A stretch of DNA of 62,004 nucleotides from an uncultured Clostridia bacterium (GTDB lineage Bacteria > Bacillota > Clostridia > Oscillospirales > Oscillospiraceae). Within the stretch, counting starts at the first letter, position 1. The number at the start of each line of letters is the position of its first letter. A program made the translations under genes and the position numbers. The notes below the pieces were generated by a model. That model saw only the letters and a list, made by a program, of their open reading frames with translations. It ran no database searches and was not told the origin of the DNA. The stretch is taken from assembly GCA_947365965.1 (NCBI GenBank), contig CANAZG010000006.1, positions 1 to 62,004 of the forward strand, in the 5' to 3' direction. Of the stretch, positions 27,028 to 34,255 are shown piece after piece.

Positions 27028-27062
27028 AAAATTAGCACTCTCATGAAGAGAGTGCTAATTTT
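27028..27062 (-). promoter_or_regulatory. CIRCE operator (HrcA-binding site)
   Basis: TTAGCACTC-N9-GAGTGCTAA at 27032-27058 is an exact CIRCE consensus. The palindrome extends to 15-bp arms (27028-27042, 27048-27062). It lies 8 bp upstream of the clpB -35, rather than downstream of the promoter as is more usual. As RNA it ends in TTTTCC and could also terminate the preceding mgtE transcript. Confidence 0.92.
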
Positions 27063-27137
27063 CTGTGAACGGAATGTAAATACTGGGAGGGAAAGAGGGC
27101 AGACGCTGGAAAGGGCCTCGTTTCCTTTGGGGGCTGG

Positions 27138-27719
27138 TCATATCTCCAGCAGCAGCGACGCGATGCCGAAGTAGGTCAGCAGGGAGATGGCGTCCACCAG
27201 GGTGGTGATAAACGGGCTGGCCATAACCGCAGGGTCCAGGCCCAGCCCCTTGGCCAGGATGGGCAGGCAGCAGCCCACCGCCTTGGCGGCCACCACCGTC
27301 ACCGCCAGGGTCAGGCTCACCGTCACCGCCACCGCCGCCGGCACGGCGGTCAGGAGGGTCAGCCGCAGCAGGTTCACCGCCGCCAGAGACGCCCCGCACA
27401 GCAGCCCCACCCGCAGCTCCTTCCACAGCACCCGCAGCCAGTCGCCGAAGCGGATCTGGCCCAGGCTCAGCCCACGGATCACCGTGACAGAGGACTGGCT
27501 GCCGCAGTTGCCGCCGGTGTCCATGAGCATGGGGATGAAGGCGGTGAGGGCCACCTGGGCAGCCAGAGCGGACTCAAAGCGCTGGATAATGGCCCCGGTG
27601 AAGGCCGCCGACAGCATCAGAAGCAGCAGCCAGGGGATGCGGCTGGCAAAGACGCGCCACACCGGCGTGTCCAGGTAGGACCGCTCCCCAAGGGCGGCCC
27701 TGTTGGTGTTTTTCATCAT
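27138..27719 (-). CDS. MgtE-type magnesium channel, membrane domain only
   Basis: A 193-residue protein corresponding only to the five-helix membrane domain of MgtE. It keeps the pore signature FIPMLMDTGGNCGSQSS, with the Asp that lines the Mg2+ pore, and the SPFITTLVDAISLLTYF helix. The usual N-terminal Mg2+-sensing N domain and CBS pair are missing, so channel gating by cytosolic Mg2+ should be absent. It presumably dimerises. AGGAGG lies 9 nt before ATGATG at 27719. The M-box riboswitch upstream would supply transcriptional control instead. Confidence 0.85.
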   Translation of the reverse strand: MMKNTNRAALGERSYLDTPVWRVFASRIPWLLLLMLSAAFTGAIIQRFESALAAQVALTAFIPMLMDTGGNCGSQSSVTVIRGLSLGQIRFGDWLRVLWKELRVGLLCGASLAAVNLLRLTLLTAVPAAVAVTVSLTLAVTVVAAKAVGCCLPILAKGLGLDPAVMASPFITTLVDAISLLTYFGIASLLLEI

Positions 27720-27779
27720 CTTTCATTTCCTCCTTGCTTCTCGGGGCTGGGCCCCGGTTTGGCAGGGAGGCCGGACAAA

Positions 27780-27851
27780 TCAGGCCGCGCCGGGACAGAC
27801 GTGGGCCCGGCCGGCGCTTGTTCTGTTGTCTGGCCCGCCGCCTGCGTCCAT
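27780..27851 (-). CDS. possible 23-residue leader peptide
   Basis: ATG 27851 has AAGGAGG at an 8-nt spacing and runs 23 codons to TGA, between the riboswitch terminator and mgtE. The product is Gly/Ala-rich with no recognisable pattern. It may be a leader ORF that couples or tunes mgtE translation, or a chance ORF. Confidence 0.3.
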   Translation of the reverse strand: MDAGGGPDNRTSAGRAHVCPGAA

Positions 27852-27884
27852 CCTCTTCGCCTCCTTCCTCGTTGTCCTGCAAGC

Positions 27885-27920
27885 AAAAAGCCGCGCACCC
27901 GAACGAAAACGGGTGCGCGG
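27885..27920 (-). terminator. riboswitch-controlled terminator before mgtE
   Basis: 11-bp stem CCGCGCACCCG/CGGGTGCGCGG (27891-27901, 27910-27920) followed on the minus strand by CTTTTTG. It is placed directly after the M-box aptamer as its expression platform. Confidence 0.88.
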
Positions 27921-27944
27921 CAATACCGCGATGCGCTCCGCCTC

Positions 27945-28088
27945 CGTTTGAGCTTTAGCTCCCCAGGGCGGTGAAATCGCGTTAGGTCATGCCTTGCATC
28001 GACAAGACCTGTTCAAACCAGCGCGGGATGTCTCCATCCCTTTGCGGCAGCGATCCATATCCCGGGGGTAGCCTTACCTACCGGCTGC
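27945..28088 (-). ncRNA. M-box (ykoK leader) Mg2+ riboswitch
   Basis: The minus-strand leader shows M-box landmarks in order: TAGGTAAGGCTACC near the 5' end, GGATCGCTGCC, a central hairpin around GGGATGGAGACATCCC, GCAAGGCATGACCTAAC, and GGAGCTAAAGCTC at the 3' end. TAGGT and ACCTA can pair to close the element. A terminator and then mgtE follow. In this class, high Mg2+ stabilises the aptamer and promotes termination. Boundaries are approximate. Confidence 0.82.
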
Positions 28089-28098
28089 TTGTACGCTC

Positions 28099-28127
28099 AG
28101 TATACCCCATAGGCCGGGGGATGTCAA
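28099..28127 (-). promoter_or_regulatory. promoter of M-box/mgtE transcript
   Basis: Perfect TTGACA (28122-28127), 17 bp, TATACT (28099-28104) on the minus strand. It begins the leader a few bases before the riboswitch and lies just past the dapH stop. Confidence 0.82.
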
Positions 28128-28148
28128 CCGCTTTTGCCGCCTTTTTCT

Positions 28149-28847
28149 CTACAGCTGCCGCAGGGCGGCCTCCAAGGCGGTCTTCTGGGTGGTGCCCTCG
28201 TCCTTCATCTTGATGACCCGGGCGGGACAGCCGGCCACCACCGCGCCGGCGGGCACGTCCTCGATGACCACCGCCCCGGCGGCCACCACCGCGTTCTCGC
28301 CCACGTGAACGCCCTCGATGACCACGGCGTTGGCCCCCACCAGCACGTTGTCCTCCACAATCACCGGCGTGGCGCTGGCTGGCTCGATGACCCCGGCCAG
28401 CACGGCCCCCGCGCCGATGTGGCAGTTCCTGCCCACCGTGGCCCGGCCCCCCAGGATGGCCCCCATGTCAATCATGGTGCCCGGGCCGATGACCGCGCCG
28501 ATGTTGATGACCGCGCCCATCATGATGACCGCGTTGTCCCCGATCTCCACCTGCTCCCGGATGATGGCCCCGGGCTCAATCCTGGCGTTGATCCCCTTCA
28601 TGTCCAGCAGGGGGATGGCGCTGTTGCGCCGGTCGTTCTCCACCGCCATGTCCGCGATGCGCTCCGCGTTGGCAGCCAGCAGGGGGCCCAGCTCCCGCCA
28701 GTCCCCGAACACAACCTTGCTGCGGCCCTCGCCGAAAACCTGGGCGGCGCCGTAGTCGATGGGCTCTCTCTCGTTAATGTACACCTTCACCGGGGTCTTC
28801 TTCTCCGCCGCGCCGATGTAGGCGATGATCTCCTGGGCGTTCATCAT
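28149..28847 (-). CDS. dapH: tetrahydrodipicolinate N-acetyltransferase
   Basis: A 232-residue enzyme that acetylates 2,3,4,5-tetrahydrodipicolinate from acetyl-CoA, opening the acetylated branch of meso-diaminopimelate and lysine synthesis. The N-terminal DapH domain (1-80) is followed by a left-handed beta-helix of hexapeptide repeats ([22 protein letters not shown]). The last coil ends in AGCPARVIK. The first ATG overlaps the dapB stop (ATGA). It is the last gene of the lysine-riboswitch operon. Confidence 0.92.
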   Translation of the reverse strand: MMNAQEIIAYIGAAEKKTPVKVYINEREPIDYGAAQVFGEGRSKVVFGDWRELGPLLAANAERIADMAVENDRRNSAIPLLDMKGINARIEPGAIIREQVEIGDNAVIMMGAVINIGAVIGPGTMIDMGAILGGRATVGRNCHIGAGAVLAGVIEPASATPVIVEDNVLVGANAVVIEGVHVGENAVVAAGAVVIEDVPAGAVVAGCPARVIKMKDEGTTQKTALEAALRQL

Positions 28848-29569
28848 ACCGCAGTTCCTCCAAATAAGATATCCTCCAGGCTGTAGCGGCCCTTGGGCAT
28901 GTGGACGAGCCGGTGGGCCGCGTGGAGCGCGCCGTTGACAAAGATCTGCCGGGAGGAGGCCCGGTGGGTGATCTCCAGCGCCTCGTCGGGACCGAAGAAG
29001 CTCACCGTGTGGGTCCCTGCCTCGGTGCCCCCCCGGAGGGCGTGTACGCCGATCTCCCGCTTGTCCCGGGGCCCGGGCACACCGTGGCGGCCGTAGACCG
29101 GGGTGCGCTCATGGCGGGGGTCCACCGCCTCCAGCAGCAGCTTGGCCGTGCCGCTGGGGGCGTCCGCCTTCTGGTTGTGGTGGGTCTCCACGATCTCCAC
29201 GTCAAAGTCCGAGAGCACCCCGGCCACCTCCGCCAGGGCCCGGCGAAAGACCGCGATGCCCAGGGAGTAGTTGGCGGAGTGGAGCACCGGCGCGGAGCGG
29301 CCCAGATCCGTGAAGATCTCCAGCTCCGCCCCGCTCAGGCCCGTCACGCCGGAGAGGAGGGGCGTTCCGGTCTGGCGCACGTACCGGGCCACCGCCGGCA
29401 GGGCCGCCGGGGCGGAGAAGTCGATGACCACGTCCGCCACCCGGCCGATGGTCTCCAGGTCCCCCAGGTTGCCCACGTCCAGGATGCCGCCCATCTGGTC
29501 CCCCTGGGCCAGGGCGGTGCGCTCGATGAGGTGACCCATGCGGCCATGTCCGATCAGCAGAATTTTCAT
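28844..29569 (-). CDS. dapB: 4-hydroxy-tetrahydrodipicolinate reductase
   Basis: A 241-residue NAD(P)H-dependent reductase. The Rossmann motif GHGRMG is at residues 7-12, and the catalytic signature [13 protein letters not shown] is near residue 135. It is slightly short compared with the usual 250-270 residues. ATG 29569 overlaps the dapA stop (ATGA). The much longer open frame that runs back through dapA in another frame is not a fusion. Confidence 0.93.
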   Translation of the reverse strand: MKILLIGHGRMGHLIERTALAQGDQMGGILDVGNLGDLETIGRVADVVIDFSAPAALPAVARYVRQTGTPLLSGVTGLSGAELEIFTDLGRSAPVLHSANYSLGIAVFRRALAEVAGVLSDFDVEIVETHHNQKADAPSGTAKLLLEAVDPRHERTPVYGRHGVPGPRDKREIGVHALRGGTEAGTHTVSFFGPDEALEITHRASSRQIFVNGALHAAHRLVHMPKGRYSLEDILFGGTAV

Positions 29570-30456
29570 TGGATCAGCCCCGCCTCTCTGAGAAGTCCCC
29601 GGAGCTGCTCCTCCTTGGGCCCGCTCATCTCGCACAGGGGCAGCCGGAAGGGGCCCGCCTCCATGCCCATCAGGTTCAGGGCGGTCTTGACGGGGATGGG
29701 GTTCACCTCCAGGAACAGGCCGTTCATCAGCGCCAGATACCGCTTGGCCGCAGCCAGGGCCCGGTCCTGCCGGCCCTCCAGGTAGTCCGTCACCATGTCG
29801 TGGCACTGGCGGGGCATGATGTTGGCCCACACGGAGATAACGCCGCTGCCGCCGATGGAGAGCAGGGGGATGGTGATGTCGTCGTTGCCGCACCAGAGGG
29901 CGAAGTCCGGGGAGATGCAGTGGGCGATCTTCATGGCGTAGGACATGTCCCCGCTGGCCTCCTTGATACCGCAGATGTTGGGGTGCCTGGAGAGCCGCTC
30001 CACGTTCTCCACGGAGATGGAGCAGCCGGTGCGGCCGGGGACGTTGTAGAGGATGCAGGGGATGTTCACCGCGTCGGCCACGGCGGTGAAGTGGCGGCAG
30101 ATGCCCTCGCCGTTGCCCTTGTTGTAGTAGGGGGTGATGAGCAGCAGGCCGTCGGCCCCCAGCTCCTGGGCCCGCAGGCTCTTCTCCAGCATGGTCTGGG
30201 TGGCGTTGGAGCCGGTGCCGGCGATGACCGGAACCCGGCCTGCGGCGGCGGCAATGACGGTTCTGAGCACCGCGTCGTCCTCCTCGTGGGTCATGGTGGA
30301 GCTCTCGCCGGTGGTGCCCAGGGCCAGGATGGCGTCGGTGCCGTTCTCGATGTGCCACTCCGTCAGCTCCCGGAGCTTTTCAAAGTTCACGGAGCCGTCG
30401 GGGTGGAAGGGGGTCACCAGGGCCACGATGGAGCCCTTGAGATTGCGGATGTCCAT
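29566..30456 (-). CDS. dapA: 4-hydroxy-tetrahydrodipicolinate synthase
   Basis: A 296-residue (beta/alpha)8 aldolase condensing pyruvate with aspartate semialdehyde. It shows GTTGESSTM near residue 49, the catalytic Tyr in YNVPGRTG, and the Schiff-base Lys in GIKEASGD. GGAGG lies about 7 nt before ATG 30456. It begins 32 bp after the GNAT gene stop on the same strand with no terminator or promoter between, so it shares the lysine-riboswitch transcript. Confidence 0.95.
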   Translation of the reverse strand: MDIRNLKGSIVALVTPFHPDGSVNFEKLRELTEWHIENGTDAILALGTTGESSTMTHEEDDAVLRTVIAAAAGRVPVIAGTGSNATQTMLEKSLRAQELGADGLLLITPYYNKGNGEGICRHFTAVADAVNIPCILYNVPGRTGCSISVENVERLSRHPNICGIKEASGDMSYAMKIAHCISPDFALWCGNDDITIPLLSIGGSGVISVWANIMPRQCHDMVTDYLEGRQDRALAAAKRYLALMNGLFLEVNPIPVKTALNLMGMEAGPFRLPLCEMSGPKEEQLRGLLREAGLIQ

Positions 30457-30488
30457 AAAGATTTCCTCCTGTTGTTGTATCCTCTTTT

Positions 30489-31157
30489 TTATTCGCTGCT
30501 GCCGGGCTCTGCGTCTGCGGGGAGCCGGATGACGGAATTGCTGTGGATGAAGAACTCCTCCTGGCTGGGCTGGAAGGCCCTCTCCATGGGGGGAAAGTCC
30601 CGGTCAAAGTCCTCCGCCGCCTGGGGATCGATCTGGAAGGCCGGGGAGTCGGCGTAGCGGTAGCGTCTGCCGTCGAAGAATCCGGGCGTCAGCTCCCTGA
30701 CCAGCATGGCCGCGGGGAAGACGTCCCCCTCCAGGCACACATTGTACCGCCGGCAGCTTTTGAAGCCGCTGGAGACGTAGTTGCCCGGGTTCCCGAAGAT
30801 GACGACAGCCGGGCAGCCGGCGGCCCGGCGGAAGCTCTCCGCCATCAGGCGCTTGCCGACGCCCCGGCGCTGGAGGGCGGGGTCCACGGCCAGAGGGCCG
30901 AAGGTGAGGATGTCCACCCGGGTCCCCTGCCGGTCCGTCAGCCAGGACCGGGTGTACATGATGCTGGCCGCCACGCGCCCGTCCACCTCGCACACCAGAT
31001 CCAGCTCCGGAACAAAGTCCGGGTGGGAGCGCAGCACGTGGGCGATGTAGTGTTCCTGACAGCCGGGGACGTACAGGTTCCAGAAGGCCCGGCGGTGGAG
31101 CTCCTCCACGGCCCGGTAGTCGCCGGTCTGCTCCGGCCTGATGAGAAGATGGTCCAT
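30489..31157 (-). CDS. GNAT-family N-acetyltransferase under lysine riboswitch
   Basis: A 222-residue acetyltransferase. The acetyl-CoA loop is read as QRRGVGKRL with a preceding PLAVDPAL strand (about residues 85-105); the C-terminal third is family-specific. ATG 31157 is chosen over the long upstream frame because GGAGG lies 8 nt before it and the riboswitch terminator lies upstream. It is the first gene of the riboswitch-controlled dap operon. The substrate is unknown. Position suggests a role with lysine or diaminopimelate intermediates, but generic GNATs are also found beside unrelated genes. Confidence 0.83.
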   Translation of the reverse strand: MDHLLIRPEQTGDYRAVEELHRRAFWNLYVPGCQEHYIAHVLRSHPDFVPELDLVCEVDGRVAASIMYTRSWLTDRQGTRVDILTFGPLAVDPALQRRGVGKRLMAESFRRAAGCPAVVIFGNPGNYVSSGFKSCRRYNVCLEGDVFPAAMLVRELTPGFFDGRRYRYADSPAFQIDPQAAEDFDRDFPPMERAFQPSQEEFFIHSNSVIRLPADAEPGSSE

Positions 31158-31179
31158 AAACGATTCCTCCAAAGAGTGA

Positions 31180-31216
31180 AAAACAACAAAAGCCGGCGGA
31201 CGCTTCCACCGGCTTT
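31180..31216 (-). terminator. expression-platform terminator of lysine riboswitch
   Basis: AAAGCCGG (31209-31216) pairs with CCGGCTTT (31189-31196), then TTGTTGTTTTT on the minus strand. It lies between the aptamer and the GNAT start codon. Confidence 0.82.
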
Positions 31217-31242
31217 GACAAGCAGATCTTGCAGTGCAGGCA

Positions 31243-31405
31243 GATAGCGCAACTGGGAAGCCGAAGGGCTTCGCAGACAGTGGCGGAGATGTTCTCCCCG
31301 TCCCCATCCAGCCCCCGCGCCCGGAGGATGGATTCGGCGGATTTGCCCCCGCTGCGGTCCCCGCCTGCCGGCTAGCGCAGCTTCTTCGCGTCCGCGACCT
31401 CTATC
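31243..31405 (-). ncRNA. lysine riboswitch (L-box)
   Basis: On the minus strand the element opens with GATAGAGG and closes with CTATC, forming P1. Internal landmarks fit the L-box: AGAGGTCGCG near the 5' end, TCCGCCGAA in the middle, GGGGGCTGG, a GGGGACGGGGAGAACATCTCC arm and CCACTGTC-GCGAAG near the 3' end. A terminator follows, and lysine-pathway genes are downstream. Lysine binding should terminate transcription. Edges are good to a few nucleotides. Confidence 0.82.
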
Positions 31406-31415
31406 GTGTGTGCTT

Positions 31416-31444
31416 ACCATATCACATTTTTCCGCCGTTGGCAA
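31416..31444 (-). promoter_or_regulatory. promoter of the lysine-riboswitch operon
   Basis: TTGCCA (31439-31444), 17 bp, TATGGT (31416-31421) on the minus strand, ending about 10 bp before the aptamer. Confidence 0.7.
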
Positions 31445-31522
31445 GGGGGTAGTTCCGGAAAATGGGGGAGAAATGCGGCCGGGATGGACCGCCATCCCGG
31501 CCGCAGTCTCCTCTTTGCCCCG

Positions 31523-31726
31523 CTATTTCTTTTCCTTCCACCGCCGGGCGGCGTCCAGCTGCTCCTGGGCCTCCTGGGGGGAGATGCCCTGGGCGATCAT
31601 GGGGTAGGGGTTCTCCATGCCGTTGGTGCGCTGGATCTCATAGGTGCCGTACTTGTTGATTACGTCGTCGTCACCCTCCGGCCATCCGGGCTTCCGCTCC
31701 GGGGGCTGGCTCCTGTGGTCCTTCAT
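31523..31726 (-). CDS. small hydrophilic protein of unknown function
   Basis: A 67-residue charged protein, not recognised. It is rich in Pro, Asp, Glu and Lys, with the stretch GISPQEAQEQLDAARRWKEKK at its end that looks like a short amphipathic helix, and no Cys or membrane segment. ATG 31726 has an exact GGAGGTG site at 6 nt. That site is buried in a 15-bp hairpin (see the separate entry), which suggests translational control. It stands alone on the minus strand. Confidence 0.65.
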   Translation of the reverse strand: MKDHRSQPPERKPGWPEGDDDVINKYGTYEIQRTNGMENPYPMIAQGISPQEAQEQLDAARRWKEKK

Positions 31727-31727
31727 A

Positions 31728-31767
31728 AACATCACCTCCGGGACTAGTATGCCCCGGAGGTGATGTT
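31728..31767 (-). promoter_or_regulatory. 15-bp hairpin masking the Shine-Dalgarno of the small gene
   Basis: Perfect arms at 31728-31742 and 31753-31767 with a 10-nt loop. In the minus-strand RNA the downstream arm contains GGAGGUGAU, the ribosome site, and the upstream arm AUCACCUCC copies the anti-SD end of 16S rRNA. The fold would block initiation until opened. It lacks a U-tract, so it is not a simple terminator. Further upstream, 31780-32003 holds no gene I can support. Confidence 0.7.
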
Positions 31768-32003
31768 ATAACAATCATCAAAATTCCTGGCAAAAGTTCG
31801 GGGGTACAAAGCGCACATGGCTGCGTTGTCGTCCTTGGCGGGCGTCAGCCCGTCTGCGTCCTCCGCCTTGCCCTGCACCCTTTGTCCTCCCCTCCTTTTT
31901 TGTCATGAATTCTGAGGCTTGCTATAGTTTGCTCTTCTTTGAGAGGAAGGTTGTCCCTCTCTGCGGTTCCTTTTGATTTGTTTTCTTTGAAGGGAGAGAG
32001 GGA

Positions 32004-32930
32004 CTACTTCACAAAGGCCCGGATGCTCTCCGCAATCTGGGGCGCGGTGAGGCCGTACTCCTTGAGGACCTCCTTGGCCTTGCCGGACTGGCCGAACCGA
32101 TCCTGCACGCCGATCTTCTGGAACCCACAGGCCACCTTGCCCATGAGCGCCTCCGCCACCGCGTCCCCCAGGCCGCCGATGACGCTGTGCTCCTCCACCG
32201 TCACCACCCGGCCGCACTTCTTCGCGTACTCGGTGACGCAGGCCTCGTCGAGAGGCTTGATGGTGTGTACGTTGATGACCGCCGCGCTGACGCCCTGCTC
32301 CTCCAGGAGCTGCGCCGCAGCCAGGGACTCGCTGACCATCAGGCCCGTGGCGAACACCGCCACATCCGTGCCCTCCCGGAGTACGTTGGCCTTGCCGATC
32401 TCAAAGGGCTGCTCCTCCTCAAACACGGGGCTGGCCAGACGGGCCAGACGGAGGTACACGGGCCCCTCCATCTCTGCGGCGGCGAACACCGCCCGGCGGG
32501 TCTCGTTGGCGTCGGCGGGGCAGATGACGGTCATGCCGGGGATGGCCCGCATGAGGGCCAGATCCTCCACGCACTGGTGGCTGCCCCCGTCCTCCCCCAC
32601 GCTGACGCCGGCGTGGGTCATGGCCAGCTTCACGTTCAGCCGGGGGTAGGCGATGGAGTTGCGCACCTGCTCATAGGCCCGGCCGGCGCCGAACATGGCA
32701 AAGGTGGAGCAGAAGGGCACCAGACCCATGGCGGCCATGCCGGCGGCCATGCCGGTCATGTTGGCCTCGGCGATGCCAGCGTTGAAGTGGCGGTCCGGGA
32801 AGGCGTTTTTGAAGGTGACGGTCATGGTGGCGTGGGCCAGATCCGCGTCCAGGGCCACCACCCTGTCGTTCACCGCGCCCAGTTCCGCCAGGGCCTCGCC
32901 GTAAGCGGCTCTCGTTGCTTTCTCACTCAT
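32004..32930 (-). CDS. transketolase, C-terminal subunit
   Basis: A 308-residue protein with the pyrimidine-binding (Pyr) and C-terminal transketolase domains, including the catalytic Glu region GIAEANMTGMAAGMA and the EEHSVIGGLG stretch. It pairs with the ThDP-binding N-terminal subunit 6 bp upstream to form the split transketolase common in Clostridia and Archaea. It shuttles two-carbon units in the pentose phosphate pathway. GGAGGGG precedes ATG 32930. Confidence 0.92.
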   Translation of the reverse strand: MSEKATRAAYGEALAELGAVNDRVVALDADLAHATMTVTFKNAFPDRHFNAGIAEANMTGMAAGMAAMGLVPFCSTFAMFGAGRAYEQVRNSIAYPRLNVKLAMTHAGVSVGEDGGSHQCVEDLALMRAIPGMTVICPADANETRRAVFAAAEMEGPVYLRLARLASPVFEEEQPFEIGKANVLREGTDVAVFATGLMVSESLAAAQLLEEQGVSAAVINVHTIKPLDEACVTEYAKKCGRVVTVEEHSVIGGLGDAVAEALMGKVACGFQKIGVQDRFGQSGKAKEVLKEYGLTAPQIAESIRAFVK

Positions 32931-32936
32931 TGTCTC

Positions 32937-33755
32937 TCACCCCTCCAATTCCTGTAATGCCTGCCGGCGCTGGTCCTCGCTGGGGGCCTTGCCGTGCCAG
33001 CCCACCTGACCCTCCATGAAGCTCACGCCCCTGCCCTTGCAGGTGTGGGCCAGAATGGCCCTGGGCCGGCCGGGCTGGCCGGGCGTACCGAGGGCGGAGA
33101 GGACCTGTTCCAGATCGTTGCCGTCGGAGACCTCGATGGTCTGGAAGCCGAAGGCGCGCAGCTTGGCCGCCATGTCACCCAGGCCCATGACCTCGTCGTT
33201 GCTGCCGTCGATCTGAAGGCCGTTGTTGTCCACCACCACGGTCAGGTTGTCCAGCTTGTAGTGGTTGGCGGCCATGAAGGCCTCCCAGACCTGACCCTCC
33301 TGGCACTCGCCGTCCCCCAGGACGGTGAACACCTTCGTGTCCTTACCCATGTGCTTGGCCGCCAGGGCCATGCCCACCGCGATGGACACCCCCTGGCCCA
33401 GGGAGCCGGTGGAGGCGTCCACGCCGGGCGTCTTCTTCATGTCCGGGTGGCCCTGGAGTATCCCGTGGAGCTGGCGGAAGGTCTCGAACTCCGCCCGGTC
33501 AAAGAACCCCAGCTCCGCGAGCACGCCGTAGTAGCAGGGGGCGGCGTGGCCCTTGCTGAGCACGAAGCGGTCCCGGTCCGGATCACGCGGATTTTTGGGG
33601 TCAACGCGCATCTGGGTGCAGAAGATGGCGCTGACCAGCTCCACGGCGGACAGGGAGCCGCCGGGGTGGCCGCTGCCCGCGTTTGCCGTCATGTTGATGA
33701 TATCCCGGCGCACGGCGGTGCAGAAGCTTTGCAGCTGCGCTGTGTTCATGTTCAT
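32937..33755 (-). CDS. transketolase, N-terminal (ThDP-binding) subunit
   Basis: A 272-residue subunit carrying the thiamine diphosphate motif GDGECQEGQVWEA...NN and the substrate His in SGHPGGSLS and [12 protein letters not shown] site lies 4 nt before ATG 33755; the ATG two codons later is an alternative, and codons upstream of both are excluded. It is translated just before its partner subunit. Confidence 0.92.
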   Translation of the reverse strand: MNMNTAQLQSFCTAVRRDIINMTANAGSGHPGGSLSAVELVSAIFCTQMRVDPKNPRDPDRDRFVLSKGHAAPCYYGVLAELGFFDRAEFETFRQLHGILQGHPDMKKTPGVDASTGSLGQGVSIAVGMALAAKHMGKDTKVFTVLGDGECQEGQVWEAFMAANHYKLDNLTVVVDNNGLQIDGSNDEVMGLGDMAAKLRAFGFQTIEVSDGNDLEQVLSALGTPGQPGRPRAILAHTCKGRGVSFMEGQVGWHGKAPSEDQRRQALQELEG

Positions 33756-33783
33756 GTTACCTCCGTTGTAGTATCTGATCTGT

Positions 33784-33811
33784 ATTATAGGATACCGCAC
33801 TTGGGGGACAA
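33784..33811 (-). promoter_or_regulatory. promoter of the transketolase operon
   Basis: TTGTCC (33806-33811), 16 bp, perfect TATAAT (33784-33789) on the minus strand, about 30 bp before the start. A TTGACT lies 6 bp further upstream but is too distant. Confidence 0.6.
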
Positions 33812-34023
33812 AGTCAATATTTTCGCCCGCTTTCCCCCGCCCCCTCCGGCCCCGGCGGAGCCGCCGCCGGCCGCCGTCAAAGCCCGCCGCTGTCCGCTTG
33901 CGGCGGACATGGGCGGGCCGCCGCCCGGCCCGCCGGAGGCGCGGAGAGGACGCATTGTCATATATCCGCAGGGGCCGCCCTGCCCGGGAAAATGGCCCTC
34001 AGCGGTTCGGTTTTTGGTGCATT

Positions 34024-34055
34024 TGTCAAAATAAACGGGGCCTTTTCTGTCAAAA
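34024..34055 (+). promoter_or_regulatory. direct repeats, candidate activator site for sugar operon
   Basis: TGTCAAAA occurs at 34024-34031 and again at 34048-34055, 24 bp apart on the same face spacing, about 100 bp before the ABC operon -35. AraC-type activators often bind such direct repeats. The rest of 33812-34150 changes from a G/C-rich block with a GGCGGGCC/GGCCCGCC hairpin to A/T-rich sequence and holds no gene. Confidence 0.3.
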
Positions 34056-34151
34056 CGGACGAAATTGCTCTGAAATATATAAAAATGCGTTCTGACCTGC
34101 ACGAAAAGCGTGATTTCCAAAATCCGCATATATTTTGCACAAATCAAAGCA

Positions 34152-34180
34152 TTTACAGATATCCTGTCCGCGTATTATAG
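34152..34180 (+). promoter_or_regulatory. promoter of the sugar ABC operon
   Basis: TTTACA (34152-34157), 17 bp, TTATAG (34175-34180), about 75 bp before the binding-protein ATG. Confidence 0.55.
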
Positions 34181-34255
34181 TTTCACATAGGTTCCGTACA
34201 GGCCGTCCGTGGAGGAAGGGGGCGGCCCGGAATATGTTGAAAAAGGAGTGGTGTT

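Noticed and set aside
28844-30358. Apparent 504-residue fusion ahead of dapB
   Set aside because: The first half is an out-of-frame reading of dapA with no recognisable protein; dapB starts at 29569 with ATGA coupling.
31780-31900. G/C-rich stretch before the transketolase end as a mobile repeat
   Set aside because: It looks similar in style to other intergenic repeats but has no terminal repeats or clear second copy within the window.
33812-34150. Possible short genes or a riboswitch before the sugar operon
   Set aside because: Short frames have no ribosome sites or domains, and no known aptamer landmarks were found.
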